Shown: one piece after another, positions 53,310 to 63,429 of the stretch
Numbering within the stretch: the stretch's first letter is position 1
How the letters are laid out: the number at the start of each line of letters is the position of its first letter
Assembly: GCF_018596335.1 (NCBI RefSeq)
Contig: NZ_JAHEPS010000009.1
Location: 1 to 64,000, forward strand
Direction of reading: 5' to 3'
DNA: 64,000 nucleotides
Origin: Shewanella jiangmenensis
GTDB lineage: Bacteria > Pseudomonadota > Gammaproteobacteria > Enterobacterales > Shewanellaceae
Program-made: the position numbers and the translations under genes
Notes under the pieces: model-generated
What the model was told of the DNA's origin: nothing
The model's input: only the letters and a program-made list of their open reading frames with translations
Database searches by the model: none

Positions 53310-54234
53310 GGGGTGCTCCTGCGCCCAGGGCTCGGCCCAGACGATAAAAATACTGCTGCCAGCGCTCGCCCACTGCTCTGGCTTCATCAAGGCTTACCGG
53401 CACAAATTGCAGCGTTTGCCCCGGTCTGGCCTGGGCCAGTTTCCACATGTCGGCTTCAATTACCGTGGCAATAATGGGATAGCCGCCCGTGGTTTGGGCA
53501 TCATTTAACAGCACTATGGGTTTACCGGATGGCGGCAGCTGGACAACGCCGGGGAACACGCCGCGGGAGCCAATTTCCAGCGGTGTGTGGAGACTCAGCG
53601 GCTCGCCATCGAGGCGTGCGCCCATGCGGTTGCTGCTTGGCAATAATGTCCAATGGCTTTTGGCAAACTGAGCCGGATTGGCCAGCCAGTCAAAGTGTGG
53701 GCCGGCGAGTACGCGGATTTGGTTATCCCACAGCCGCTGCATGGCGCCAACCGGATGCTTGAGATTGTGCTCCTTGCCAAGCGCCAGCCGGTCACCGCTT
53801 TTGAGCGCGCGACCTTCAACTCCGCCAAGGCCACTGGTTAAGTCTGTGCTGGCGGAGCCCATAAAGGTTGGCACCTGTATGCCGCCGTCCACCGCCAGAT
53901 ATGCCCGCATACCAGCTTTGGGGCCGTGCAGGGTGAGGGTTTGCCCCGACTTGATGGCGGTGCGCCAGCCACACCAGGCGCTCTTGCCATCGATTTGGGC
54001 ATTGAAATCGGCACCCGTGAGGGCAATCCAGGCATCGCGGTAAAATCTAAGCCGCGACAGCCCCAGCGCAAATTCGAGCACAGGCGCATTGTCGTCATTA
54101 CCAAGCAGGCGGTTGGCGAGCAGCATGGCCTGGCTATCCAGTGCGCCACTGCGGGGCAGACCAAGATGGCCAACGCCGATGCGGCCAGCGTCCTGCACCG
54201 TGGTCTGAATACCGGCCTGTATGACCTCAAGCAT
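53302..54234 (-). CDS. pxpC: 5-oxoprolinase subunit C (KipA-like, biotin-dependent carboxyltransferase fold)
   Basis: A 310-residue subunit. It begins MLEVIQAGIQTTVQDAGRIGVGHLGLPRSGALDSQAMLLANRLLGN, which is the KipA/allophanate-hydrolase subunit 2 signature. GSRGVFPGVVQLPPSGKPIVLLNDAQTTGGYPIIATVI follows near residue 220. Works with PxpA and PxpB. Its start overlaps the pxpB stop by one base. Confidence 0.95.
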   Translation of the reverse strand: MLEVIQAGIQTTVQDAGRIGVGHLGLPRSGALDSQAMLLANRLLGNDDNAPVLEFALGLSRLRFYRDAWIALTGADFNAQIDGKSAWCGWRTAIKSGQTLTLHGPKAGMRAYLAVDGGIQVPTFMGSASTDLTSGLGGVEGRALKSGDRLALGKEHNLKHPVGAMQRLWDNQIRVLAGPHFDWLANPAQFAKSHWTLLPSSNRMGARLDGEPLSLHTPLEIGSRGVFPGVVQLPPSGKPIVLLNDAQTTGGYPIIATVIEADMWKLAQARPGQTLQFVPVSLDEARAVGERWQQYFYRLGRALGAGAPHA

Positions 54235-54899
54235 CAGCAGTCTCCTGCCACAAATTGCAACCTGTCGCCCGGCGCCAGCAGGCAGGGCTCAGTTGCAGCT
54301 GCATCGAACAGTGGCACCTGGGTGTGGCCTATCAGTTGCCAGCCGCCGGGCGCCGTCGCGGGGTAAATGCCGGTTTGGCTGCCGCCAATGCCAACGCTGC
54401 CTGCCGCGACCTGCAGCCGGGGCTCGGCGCGTCTTGGGGTGTGCAGCTGCTCGGGCAGGCCGCCAAGGTAGGCAAAGCCCGGCAAAAAGCCCATAAACAG
54501 CACCCGATACTCGGCGCTGCAATGGGCGCGGATGATGTCCTGCTCTGATACCTGATGCAGCCGTGCCACTTCGGCCAGATCCGGCCCCGTGTCGCCGCCG
54601 TAGCGCACCGGAATGCGGTGCAGCTTGCCTTCGGGAATACTGCCTGGCAGCGACGGCAGCACTTGCCTTAGCCACTCAAGCCACTCGCTCGGCTGCTGGT
54701 CTTTTTCAAGGGAGAGGGTGAGATTGTTCATGCCGGGCACGATTTCCAGTGCGCCGCTGCGCCCGCGACAACGCTCGGCCAAAGACCAAATCAGCGCCTG
54801 CTTGCGGAGGCATTGCGAAGGGCTGTCGCCCGGCGTGCCGAGTGCAACAAAGACTTGATGTTCGCCAAAAACGGACAGTTGCGGCACTGTCTGGGTCAT
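54234..54899 (-). CDS. pxpB: 5-oxoprolinase subunit B (KipI-like)
   Basis: A 221-residue subunit of the KipI/allophanate-hydrolase subunit 1 family. Signature segments are VPGMNNLTLSLEK, IPVRYGGDTGPDLAEVARLHQVSEQDIIRAHCSAEYRVLFMGFLPGFAYLGGLPEQLHTPRR and PGGWQLIGHTQVPLFD. First gene of the seven-gene operon pxpB-pxpC-pxpA-DUF969-DUF979-pcp-nudix. Gene overlaps throughout point to one transcript. The 275-base gap upstream, to the HDOD gene, shows no clear regulatory motif. Confidence 0.94.
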   Translation of the reverse strand: MTQTVPQLSVFGEHQVFVALGTPGDSPSQCLRKQALIWSLAERCRGRSGALEIVPGMNNLTLSLEKDQQPSEWLEWLRQVLPSLPGSIPEGKLHRIPVRYGGDTGPDLAEVARLHQVSEQDIIRAHCSAEYRVLFMGFLPGFAYLGGLPEQLHTPRRAEPRLQVAAGSVGIGGSQTGIYPATAPGGWQLIGHTQVPLFDAAATEPCLLAPGDRLQFVAGDC

Positions 54900-55174
54900 G
54901 CAGGATTGCCGGTTTGGAATAGTCCTCCGACCCTAAGAAATGGCACCTCATATGTCAATAAATTGATTAATAATTGTTGTGAAATCTGGCGTTCGTTAAG
55001 CGCGGATTAAGCTATGTATCACGGCGTAGAAATTTGCACTGTCAGTGGCTGGAAGTGGGCTGGCTATTTGCCCCGCAGCACCTAGTATTAAGACAGTCAT
55101 TCAGGGAAGTGCATGGCTTTACGCCACTCCTTTGGCCTTCCCGCTTCATGCGTTGTCCCTCTGGGAGTGTGTTA

Positions 55175-56239
55175 ATGAGGCTTTTCAGTAAGCTATTCAA
55201 TATTCGCGACAATGTGATTGTTGAGCGCCCGCGCAGCCTCACAGGAGAGGGGCTTGCCAGCAAGACACAGGAGCGCCATGCCAGCCTCAGTCAGCCCAGA
55301 GTTGCCCTGCATGCCGCCCCCGAGGCTGAAGTGATCAATTGGGTGGACGTCACTGCACTTTTTTACAGCCTGCTGTTTGCCGGTGGCAAAGACAACGGTG
55401 GCGTTGCCAATAACCTCGAAAAGCGCGTCATCGGCGATGTCGAGCAGGCACTCGCCATTCCCGATGTTATCGCCGCCAAGGTACTGCGCCTGCCCCATGA
55501 CATTATTGAACTCGACAGGCAGCTGGCCAATCCCGAAGTCGATACCGATGAGGTGCTTAAGCACATCAAGCGCGACCCTGTGCTCAGTGCAGAGGTGATA
55601 AAGCTGTGTAACTCGCCGGCCTTTAAACGTGGCGTCAAAGACATTACCAGTTTACAGCAGGCGGTGGTCGCCCTTGGCCGCGAGCAGCTGCGCCGCTTCG
55701 TTACCAGCGTGAAAATCCGCGAAGTCGTTGAAATAAAACCAATCTATTTTCGTCGCTTCGGGGCTGAAGTGTGGCGTCATTCGTTGCAGGTGGCCTATCT
55801 TGCCTCCGAGCTGACGCCGGCTGCAGGCGATAAAGACACTGCCTTTATGCTCGGCTTGCTGCATGACGTGGGCAAGATTGCCATTTTCCAGATGCTGCTT
55901 GACGCCTTTGCCAGAGCAGAGCCCGGTGAGCAGCCCAAATCGTCACTGTTTCGGCAGGTGATGACTTCCAAATCTTTGCTATTAAGCGCACTGTTGGCCC
56001 GCAGCTGGCATTTGCCGCCGCTGTTTTCCAACACGCTGGCGGTCTTGTCCAACCCACATCAAATGCCCGCCGAGCCTTTGCCCAAGGCAATCTGGACCGC
56101 CAATCATATCAGCGAATGTTCCATGTTATGGCAGGCAGAGCGGCTGCGTGAGCCTGAGCTGTTGCTGCTGCTTGAGCGGATTGGAATGGATAAACCGACC
56201 TTTGATGAGTTGCACGAAAAGCTGCTGCTGCTTTCATGA
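55175..56239 (+). CDS. HDOD-domain signalling protein
   Basis: A 354-residue protein. The HDOD domain spans about 95-290, with IKRDPVLSAEVIKLCNSPAFKRGVKDITSLQQAVVALGREQLR, EVWRHSLQVAYLASEL and the retained LLHDVGKIAIF motif. Such proteins relay signals in motility, biofilm or c-di-GMP pathways, often without enzyme activity. The ATG at 55175 (MRLFSKLFNIRDN) with GGGAG ahead is chosen; the reading from a TTG at 55034 adds 47 unlikely residues. Stands alone before glyS, convergent with it. Confidence 0.88.
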   Translation: MRLFSKLFNIRDNVIVERPRSLTGEGLASKTQERHASLSQPRVALHAAPEAEVINWVDVTALFYSLLFAGGKDNGGVANNLEKRVIGDVEQALAIPDVIAAKVLRLPHDIIELDRQLANPEVDTDEVLKHIKRDPVLSAEVIKLCNSPAFKRGVKDITSLQQAVVALGREQLRRFVTSVKIREVVEIKPIYFRRFGAEVWRHSLQVAYLASELTPAAGDKDTAFMLGLLHDVGKIAIFQMLLDAFARAEPGEQPKSSLFRQVMTSKSLLLSALLARSWHLPPLFSNTLAVLSNPHQMPAEPLPKAIWTANHISECSMLWQAERLREPELLLLLERIGMDKPTFDELHEKLLLLS

Positions 56240-56263
56240 TAAATTAACTGATTGTATTAAAAT

Positions 56264-56291
56264 AAAAAACGCGCCATCAGGCGCGTTTTTT
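56264..56291. terminator. Bidirectional terminator between the HDOD gene and glyS
   Basis: A6-CGCGCC, loop ATCA, GGCGCG-T6. It lies 25 bases past the HDOD stop and 30 bases past the glyS stop, serving both convergent genes. Confidence 0.9.
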
Positions 56292-56321
56292 ATGTTGGCG
56301 TAACGCCGTGTTACTGCACCA

Positions 56322-58391
56322 CTACTGCAGCAGAGAAATATCGGCTACGTGCAGGAACTGGTCGCGCAGGTTGCCAAGCAGTGCCAGACGGTTGTTACGC
56401 AGTGCCTGGTCGTCGGCCATCACCATCACGTCTTCGAAGAACTGATCCACGCTCTCACGCAGGGCAGCGAGTTCAGCCAGTGCCTGTTGGTAGTTACCGG
56501 CAGCAAACAGCGGGGCAATCACAGGTGTGACTTCGGCAAGCTTGGCGGCCAGTGCCTTTTCAGCGGCTTCGCTCAGCAGTGCAGCATTGATGCTGTTTGG
56601 CAGTTCACCTTCCACCTTGGCCAGAATGTTGGACACACGCTTGTTGGCGGCGGCCAGGGCTGCGGCCTGCTCCAGGGTGCGGAAGTGGCTTACCGCCAGA
56701 ATACGGTCATCAAAATCCGCAGGGCGGGTTGGACGACGGGCCAGCACCGCAAGGATAACGTCGGTGCTGATGCCCTTGTCCTGATACCAGGCGCGGAAGC
56801 GGGCCATCAGGAACTCGAGCACTTCATCGGCAGCCTGAGCGTTGGTGAGGTTGTTGCCGTGCAATTCGACTGCTTTGGCAATCAAATCAACCAGATCCAG
56901 CGGCAGCTTGTTCTCTACGATAATACGCAGCACACCAATGGCGGCGCGGCGCAGCGCGAACGGATCGGCGGCGCCTTTAGGTGCCTGACCGATACCGAAG
57001 ATACCAGACAGGGTGTCGAGCTTCTCGGCCAGGGCCACGGCGCAGGAAACACCGGCGCTAGGCACGCTGTCGCCACTGAACTTGGGCTTGTACTGCTCTT
57101 CCAGTGCCACAGCAACGGCTTCGGCTTCACCGTCGAGGCGCGCATAGTGCATGCCCATGGTGCCCTGGGTGTCGGTGAATTCCATCACCATGTTGGTCAT
57201 CAGGTCGCACTTTGACAGGAGACCTGCACGGGCGGCTTCGTCGCTGCTGGCGCCAATCTTAGCTGCAATAAAGCCGGCGAGGGCAGAGATGCGCTCGGCG
57301 CGGTCTTTCAGTGTGCCTAGTTGCTTCTGGAACACCACGGTGTCCAGACTCGCCAGACGGCTTTCGAGCGTGTGTTTTTTGTCGGTGTTGAAGAAGAATT
57401 CAGCGTCGGCCAGACGTGGGCGAACCACCTTCTCGTTACCGGAGATGATTTGTGCCGGATCTTTGGACTCGATATTGGCCACAAAGATGAAGTTTGGCAG
57501 CAACTTGCCTTCGCTTGAAAACACCGGGAAGTACTTCTGGTCGCCCTTCATGGTGTATACCAGCGCTTCGGCGGGCACGGCCAGGAACTTCTCTTCGAAG
57601 TGGGCGGTAAGTACCACTGGCCATTCAACCAGCGAGGCTACTTCTTCCAGCAGGCCTTCTTCGATGTCGGCATTGCCGCCAATCACGGCTGCGGCTTTTT
57701 CGGCATCAATCTTGATGATGGCTTTACGTGCGTGATAGTCGGCGATGACTTTACCGCGCTCTTTCAGGGCAGCCAGGTAGTTGTCGGCATGATCCAGGCT
57801 AAAGCTTGGCTCGCCCATAAAGCGGTGACCGCGGATGATGCGGTCAGACTGGATCCCCAGCACTTCACCGGCAATCAGCTCACTGCCAAGCAGCAGGGTA
57901 ACTGTGTGCACAGGGCGGATAAACTGAGTGCTGTTGCTGCCCCAACGCATTGGCTTGGGAATAGGCAGCTTGTCCAGCGCGCGCTGGGTCATGGCAGGCA
58001 CGAGTGCTTTGGTTGGCTCACCGGCGACATTGGCACGATATACCAGCCATTCACCTTTGTCGGTGGCGATGCGCTCGGCTTCGGCTACGGTAATACCGTT
58101 GCCACGGGCCCAGCCTTCGGCGGCCTTGGTGGGGTTACCGTCGGCATCGAAGGCGGACTGCACGGCAGGGCCGCGCTTCTCAACCACCTTGTCTTCCTGT
58201 GCGGTAGCCAGACCCTTAATGTACAGGGCCAGACGACGTGGAGCGGCATACCATTCGATAGACTCGAACGGCAGTTCGGCCTTGGTCAGCTCCTCGCTGA
58301 AGTTGGCCTGAAAGGATTCAGCCAGGGTGCGCAGTGCTTTTGGCGGCAGCTCTTCGGTACCGATTTCGATGAGCAGGTTTTCGAATTTCAT
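56322..58391 (-). CDS. glyS: Glycyl-tRNA synthetase beta subunit
   Basis: A 689-residue subunit of the heterotetrameric bacterial GlyRS; it binds tRNA-Gly. It begins [20 protein letters not shown] and contains GFIAAKIG and the C-terminal anticodon-binding helical domain ending HVADISLLQ. Length equals E. coli GlyS (689). 39 bases after glyQ. Confidence 0.97.
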   Translation of the reverse strand: MKFENLLIEIGTEELPPKALRTLAESFQANFSEELTKAELPFESIEWYAAPRRLALYIKGLATAQEDKVVEKRGPAVQSAFDADGNPTKAAEGWARGNGITVAEAERIATDKGEWLVYRANVAGEPTKALVPAMTQRALDKLPIPKPMRWGSNSTQFIRPVHTVTLLLGSELIAGEVLGIQSDRIIRGHRFMGEPSFSLDHADNYLAALKERGKVIADYHARKAIIKIDAEKAAAVIGGNADIEEGLLEEVASLVEWPVVLTAHFEEKFLAVPAEALVYTMKGDQKYFPVFSSEGKLLPNFIFVANIESKDPAQIISGNEKVVRPRLADAEFFFNTDKKHTLESRLASLDTVVFQKQLGTLKDRAERISALAGFIAAKIGASSDEAARAGLLSKCDLMTNMVMEFTDTQGTMGMHYARLDGEAEAVAVALEEQYKPKFSGDSVPSAGVSCAVALAEKLDTLSGIFGIGQAPKGAADPFALRRAAIGVLRIIVENKLPLDLVDLIAKAVELHGNNLTNAQAADEVLEFLMARFRAWYQDKGISTDVILAVLARRPTRPADFDDRILAVSHFRTLEQAAALAAANKRVSNILAKVEGELPNSINAALLSEAAEKALAAKLAEVTPVIAPLFAAGNYQQALAELAALRESVDQFFEDVMVMADDQALRNNRLALLGNLRDQFLHVADISLLQ

Positions 58392-58430
58392 TTAATCTTC
58401 CTCTTATTTTGCGCGGCTTAGTTGCACTAC

Positions 58431-59336
58431 TTATTTGCACATCGGGAAGCCGAGGGCTTCACGGGCCTTGTAGTAGGCTTCGGCAACGGCCTTGGCCATG
58501 GTGCGTACACGCAGAATGTAGCGCTGACGCTCGGTCACAGAGATAGCGTGACGGGCATCCAGCAGGTTGAACGCGTGTGAGGCCTTCATGACTTGCTCGT
58601 AAGCGGGCAGAGGCAGAGGAGTTTCCAATGACAACAAATGCTGACAGGCTTTTTCGCATTGGTCGAACATGCCGAACAGGAAGTCTACGTCGGCGTGTTC
58701 AAAGTTATAGGTAGACTGTTCTACTTCGTTTTGGTGGAACACATCGCCATAGGTGATGCGGCCCATTGGACCATCGGTCCATACCAGATCGTAAACACTG
58801 TCTACGCCCTGGATGTACATGGCCAGACGCTCCAGACCATAGGTGATTTCACCGGTCACTGGGCTGCATTCGATGCCGCCCACTTGCTGGAAGTAGGTGA
58901 ACTGAGTCACTTCCATACCGTTGAGCCACACTTCCCAACCCAGACCCCAGGCGCCCAGCGTTGGCGATTCCCAGTTGTCTTCCACAAAGCGGATATCGTG
59001 GATTTGGGTGTCGATACCCAGGGCGCGCAGCGAGCCCAGGTACAGCTCCTGAATGTTGCTTGGTGACGGTTTCAATACGACCTGGAACTGGTAGTAGTGT
59101 TGCAGGCGGTTCGGGTTTTCACCGTAGCGACCATCGGTTGGGCGGCGTGAAGGCTGCACATAGGCGCTGCTCATTGGCTCTGGGCCGAGGGCACGCAGGA
59201 AGGTCTGAGGGTGGAAGGTGCCGGCACCGACTTCCATATCCAGAGGTTGGACAATGGCGCAGCCTTGCTGAGCCCAGTAATCCTGCAGGGTCAGAATAAA
59301 GCCCTGAAATGTCTTTACGTCGTATTTCGTCGTCAT
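58431..59336 (-). CDS. glyQ: Glycyl-tRNA synthetase alpha subunit
   Basis: A 301-residue catalytic class II subunit that activates glycine. It has the family start [84 protein letters not shown], which is diagnostic. First gene of glyQ-glyS; divergent from tag across about 105 bases. Confidence 0.98.
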   Translation of the reverse strand: MTTKYDVKTFQGFILTLQDYWAQQGCAIVQPLDMEVGAGTFHPQTFLRALGPEPMSSAYVQPSRRPTDGRYGENPNRLQHYYQFQVVLKPSPSNIQELYLGSLRALGIDTQIHDIRFVEDNWESPTLGAWGLGWEVWLNGMEVTQFTYFQQVGGIECSPVTGEITYGLERLAMYIQGVDSVYDLVWTDGPMGRITYGDVFHQNEVEQSTYNFEHADVDFLFGMFDQCEKACQHLLSLETPLPLPAYEQVMKASHAFNLLDARHAISVTERQRYILRVRTMAKAVAEAYYKAREALGFPMCK

Positions 59337-59441
59337 GTCTGATGCTGTCAGCTAAAGAGAAAATGGGTTCGATTATACCTTGTAGATCCGCGCTTATGTA
59401 GGCTATTTTTTAGCGAACTTGCGGCTTTGAAGGGACTTTTG

Positions 59442-60017
59442 ATGACGGATAACAAAACGAGATGTGCCTGGGTGAGTGATGATCAGCAATACCGCGACTA
59501 TCACGACCGGGTTTGGGGACGGCCGGTTTACGATGCCAAAGAGCTGTTTGCCAAGCTGTGCCTCGACGGTCAGCAGGCGGGCTTGTCGTGGATCACCATA
59601 CTTAGAAAGCAAGCCAACTACGAAGCCGCCTTTGCCAACTTCGAGCCAGAAATCATCGCCGGGTTTGATGAGGCCAAGGTTGAAGAGCTCTTGCAGAACC
59701 CCGGCATAGTGCGCAATCGTGCCAAGGTAAAGTCCATTATCGGTAATGCCCGTGCTTATCTTAAGTTTGAAGCCGAGGGCAGGGATTTCAGTGAATTCTT
59801 ATGGGGATTCGTTGGCGGCAAGCCCAAGGTGAATCATTTTCGCAGTATCTCTGAGGTACCGGCCCAGACTCCTGAGTCTGAAGCTATGTCCAAGGCGCTT
59901 AAGAAACTTGGCTTTAACTTTGTCGGCCCCACCATTTGCTATGCCTTTATGCAGGCGGTTGGCATGGTCAATGACCATACTATTGATTGTCATTGCTACC
60001 GTGAGTCGGGTTTTTAG
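59442..60017 (+). CDS. tag: DNA-3-methyladenine glycosylase I
   Basis: A 191-residue base-excision repair enzyme for 3-methyladenine. It shows RCAWVSDDQQYRDYHDRVWG, CLDGQQAGLSWITILRKQANY, GIVRNRAKVKSIIGNARAYL and FVGPTICYAFMQAVGMVNDHTIDC. The zinc-binding Cys/His set (Cys and His near the N-terminus, His and Cys in NDHTIDC) is kept. The ATG at 59442 has AAGGGA six bases ahead. Confidence 0.96.
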   Translation: MTDNKTRCAWVSDDQQYRDYHDRVWGRPVYDAKELFAKLCLDGQQAGLSWITILRKQANYEAAFANFEPEIIAGFDEAKVEELLQNPGIVRNRAKVKSIIGNARAYLKFEAEGRDFSEFLWGFVGGKPKVNHFRSISEVPAQTPESEAMSKALKKLGFNFVGPTICYAFMQAVGMVNDHTIDCHCYRESGF

Positions 60018-60035
60018 TGGCCTGGTGGCGGCAAT

Positions 60036-60067
60036 AAAAAAGGTGTTCCACGTGGAACACCTTTTTT
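60036..60067. terminator. Terminator whose stem is a perfect parS site
   Basis: A5-AGGTG... pairs with ...CACCT-T6, and the stem between 60044 and 60059 is TGTTCCACGTGGAACA, the consensus parS. It lies 18 bases past the tag stop and 15 bases past the convergent amidohydrolase stop. Confidence 0.85.
60044..60059. promoter_or_regulatory. parS: parS site, consensus match
   Basis: TGTTCCACGTGGAACA, a perfect 16-base palindrome and ParB-binding consensus, in the intergenic gap about 38 kb from oriC. Confidence 0.92.
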
Positions 60068-60082
60068 GTTTAACGGTTGCCG

Positions 60083-63000
60083 TTACATCTGTTCGAAGAA
60101 GAAGGGCTCGCGTTTACGCTTGTCACCATTAAGCTGATCCATGGTTTCGGCATCAAACAGCTTACCGTTGACCATTGTGTGGGTGACCTTGTCGGTCACG
60201 CGGATATCAGCCAGCGGGTCGCCATCGATAATAATCAAATCCGCCAGTTTGCCTGCCTTGATTGAACCCAACTGATGATCCATGGCGAAGGTTTTGGCCG
60301 GGTTAATGGTGGCGGTTTTCAGCACCTCCATATTGCTCATGCCGCCCTGGGCGAACATCCACATTTCCCAGTGAGCCGCCAAACCTTCACGCTGACCGTG
60401 GGCGCCGATGTTTGGATGCACGCCGACCTGATTCAGCTCATTGGCAACGCGGGCCACGTTGAAGTGGTTGTAATGGCCTTCTGGTGCAGTTGGGCGGCGC
60501 ATAGAGCGGGCGGTCAGTAAATCGCTTGGCACATACTTCGACAGGCGTGGGTGGGCCCAAACATCGGTTTTGTCATACCAATAGTTCTCACCTGAGATGC
60601 CGCCGTAGGCCACTACCAGAGTGGGTGTGTAGCCAACCTTGGTCTGGCTCCAGAATTGCTTTATGTCGTTATAGATGGCGCCGGCCGGTAGCGAATGCTC
60701 TACCGTGGTGTGGCCGTCGGCAATCATCGACAGGTTATGCTGCAGCAAGCTGCCGCCTTCGGGCACGACCATCATTTCCAATTCACGGGCTGCGGCTATC
60801 ACCTGTTGGCGCTGATTACGGCGTGGTTGGTTATAGCTCTTCACACTGAAGGCGCCGACCTTCTTTAAGCGCTCAAGGTGGAACTTCGCGTCTTCCAACG
60901 AGTCGATATGGCTGGTGTAGCCGGGCAGGTTGGCGCCATACAGAATGGTACCGGTCGAGAAGATCCGCGGGCCAACAATTTTACCGGCCTTTTGCTGCTC
61001 GGAAGCGGCAAAGATTTCGGTGGTGTCGTTAGATGGGTCATGGATGCTGGTAACGCCGAGGGCGAGGCCAGCGTACAGGTTCCAGTTTTGCTGTGGAATG
61101 ATTTCATCTTCGCCCTGTGAGCCGTGGGCGTGGGCATCGAACAGGCCGGGCATCAACGTTTTACCGCTGATGTCGATGACTTCGGCGTCACTGGGGATTT
61201 CGACATCACCCTGATTGCCAACGGCAACGATCTTGTTGTCCTTCACCAGCACTACGCCACCATCTATGACGGCATCGTTTTCCATGGTGATGACTTTACC
61301 GCCAATAAAGGCGATGGTTCCACGTGGAACATCCGCATCCTGCTCAAAGCCGATGGCGGTAATCTTGGGTTCAACTTTGGCATCCGCCTTGGCCTGATAG
61401 CTGCTATCTACCGGCATTTGGTACAGCTCTGGGCCGAGGGTCCAGTACAGTTGGTTGCTGGTGCCGTTCCAGCTGATGCTCTCGCCGGCACGCACGCTCA
61501 GCTGAGTCACTGGCAGATTGCTGGCCTTGGGGCCAATCTCAACGGTTTCGCCGTGTTTGGCAAAGGGCGTGACAAACACCTTAAAGCGCTCTGCAAAAGC
61601 CAGCTGCTCGCCATCGGGAGAGATGCGGAACTCAGTCGCATGCTTGCTGCTGTAGTGGGTGCGCTTTTCGAAACCGCTCATATTGATTGACGAAAACTGT
61701 GGCGTTTCGCCGCTCTCCATAAAGAACACCCGGCTGTTATCACTGCCAAATTGTGGCTGAAAGCCAACAGCACTGATGCGGGTATTTTCTTTATTGCTTA
61801 GGCTCACCTTATACAGGCCCGGGTCTTTACCCCAGGTTGGCGAGGTGATGTATCCACCGCTGGTTTTGCGATACACCAGGGTATCGCCTTTGGGAGAAAA
61901 CACCGGCTCGACATACTTGCCCGGTGACTGAGTCAGCTGAGTGGTCTTACGGCTGGAAAGGTTCAGCAGCTGGACAGTGCCTTGCTGCTGATCGTTCCAG
62001 GTGGTGAAGGCCAGTTGTTTGCCATCACGCGACCAGGTTGGGTACAGCTCATTGATGTTGTCATCGAGCTTGGTCAGGCGGGTAGGTTTGCCATCAGGCA
62101 GGGCTCGCAGCCACAGTTTACCCAAAGCTTCAAACACCAGTTGTTTGCCGTCGGGTGACACCTGCGCCATACGCAGCATCTTCACGTCAAACTTGTCCAT
62201 GTCGAGGTTTTGGGTGAAGCGCACCGAAGGCTGAACATCGAGTTTGGTTTTAACGTGGAAGGGGATTTCCTTGGCTTGTTTGCTCTCGACATTCAGGCGC
62301 TGAATTTTACCCTTGGCCCACAGCAAGATGTCTTTGCTGTCTTTGTCCCACGACATAGTAGGGTAAACGCCATGGATGGCCCAGGTTTCCTGCATGTCAC
62401 GGTCAAGCTCGCTATAAAGCTTTTGCTTTTCACCAGACTCGAGGTCGAGCAAATACAGGGTTGACTGGAAACCATCGCGGCGAATAAAGGCGAGCTTCTT
62501 GCCGTCTGGGCTCGGGGTTGGGCGAATTGCGCCGCCGGTGCCTTCGACCAAGACTTCAATCTCACCCGTTTGGGTGTCGTAGCGCTTGATTTTGTAAATG
62601 CCGGACACTGAGTCTTTGGAGTAGTGGAAGGTTTTGCCCGGTGTCGCGTCCTGGCTGAAATAGATATAGCGGCCATCGGGTGAGTAAGCCGGTTCGCCGA
62701 GATCTTTCTCATCATTTGGTTTTTCGGTGAGCTGCACACCTTCGCCGCCGGAAACATGGTACAGCCACACTTCACCGGCACCTAAACTGCGGCTGGCGGT
62801 AAAGTGTTTGCGGCCGACCAGATATTGCGAGTCCGGGCTCCAGGCTGGGCTGTTGAGCAGGCGGAAGGTTTCTTTGGTCACGGCGCGGGGATTTTTGCCG
62901 TCTGCATCCATCACCCACAGGTTGTCGCCGCCGTCCTGATCCGAGGTGAAGGCAATGTACTTTCCGTCGGGGCTATATACGGGCTGCATTTGCCAGGCGA

Positions 63001-63277
63001 TGCCGCTGGCGAGCACTTCGGCTTCGCCACCCTTGGCCGGAATACGATAGATGTCACCGAGCAGGTCAAACACTATGTATTTGCCATCGGGGCTCAGGCT
63101 CAGGTTCATCCAGGTGCCTTCGGTAACATCTATGCTGGCTTTTTCGAGCGGGGCATTTTTTGGCGCGTTAACTTGCCATTCTTCGCCGGTTTTGTCGGAC
63201 GAGGTATCGGCAAACAATGCTGGGCTGCAGACGAGCGCCACCGCAGCGCACAGCGGCTTGAGTCGGGTCTTGAACAT
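60083..63277 (-). CDS. Exported beta-propeller/amidohydrolase fusion protein
   Basis: A 1064-residue periplasmic protein. It has a signal peptide (1-23, ending PALFA). About residues 55-620 hold many PD40/TolB-type propeller repeats (SPDGKYIVFDLLGDIYRIP, SPDGKYIAFTSDQDGGDNLWVMDADG, SPDGKKLAFIRRDG). An amidohydrolase domain lies at about 650-1045, with the metal-binding HxH in LFDAHAHGSQGED, HTTVEHSLP and a C-terminal GKLADLIIIDGDPLADI. Likely a metal-dependent hydrolase for imidazolone, dipeptide-like or cyclic amide substrates; the exact substrate is unknown. Stands alone, convergent with tag. A parS-like site lies within it. Confidence 0.88.
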   Translation of the reverse strand: MFKTRLKPLCAAVALVCSPALFADTSSDKTGEEWQVNAPKNAPLEKASIDVTEGTWMNLSLSPDGKYIVFDLLGDIYRIPAKGGEAEVLASGIAWQMQPVYSPDGKYIAFTSDQDGGDNLWVMDADGKNPRAVTKETFRLLNSPAWSPDSQYLVGRKHFTASRSLGAGEVWLYHVSGGEGVQLTEKPNDEKDLGEPAYSPDGRYIYFSQDATPGKTFHYSKDSVSGIYKIKRYDTQTGEIEVLVEGTGGAIRPTPSPDGKKLAFIRRDGFQSTLYLLDLESGEKQKLYSELDRDMQETWAIHGVYPTMSWDKDSKDILLWAKGKIQRLNVESKQAKEIPFHVKTKLDVQPSVRFTQNLDMDKFDVKMLRMAQVSPDGKQLVFEALGKLWLRALPDGKPTRLTKLDDNINELYPTWSRDGKQLAFTTWNDQQQGTVQLLNLSSRKTTQLTQSPGKYVEPVFSPKGDTLVYRKTSGGYITSPTWGKDPGLYKVSLSNKENTRISAVGFQPQFGSDNSRVFFMESGETPQFSSINMSGFEKRTHYSSKHATEFRISPDGEQLAFAERFKVFVTPFAKHGETVEIGPKASNLPVTQLSVRAGESISWNGTSNQLYWTLGPELYQMPVDSSYQAKADAKVEPKITAIGFEQDADVPRGTIAFIGGKVITMENDAVIDGGVVLVKDNKIVAVGNQGDVEIPSDAEVIDISGKTLMPGLFDAHAHGSQGEDEIIPQQNWNLYAGLALGVTSIHDPSNDTTEIFAASEQQKAGKIVGPRIFSTGTILYGANLPGYTSHIDSLEDAKFHLERLKKVGAFSVKSYNQPRRNQRQQVIAAARELEMMVVPEGGSLLQHNLSMIADGHTTVEHSLPAGAIYNDIKQFWSQTKVGYTPTLVVAYGGISGENYWYDKTDVWAHPRLSKYVPSDLLTARSMRRPTAPEGHYNHFNVARVANELNQVGVHPNIGAHGQREGLAAHWEMWMFAQGGMSNMEVLKTATINPAKTFAMDHQLGSIKAGKLADLIIIDGDPLADIRVTDKVTHTMVNGKLFDAETMDQLNGDKRKREPFFFEQM
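61316..61331. promoter_or_regulatory. parS: parS-like site inside the amidohydrolase gene
   Basis: GGTTCCACGTGGAACA, 15 of 16 to the parS consensus, 1.27 kb from the intergenic parS. Confidence 0.8.
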
Positions 63278-63429
63278 CGGGGTTTCCTGCTTGTTTTAGT
63301 TATTGAGATAGCGCGACCAGGGTCTGGTGCGGGTCAGCGCAAAGCATTACAAAATTGCTCTGTTATCTCACAATTTGCCAAACAGGAAAACCACAAATCT
63401 GTTTCAAGACATAATAGTGGCGGGCTGGT

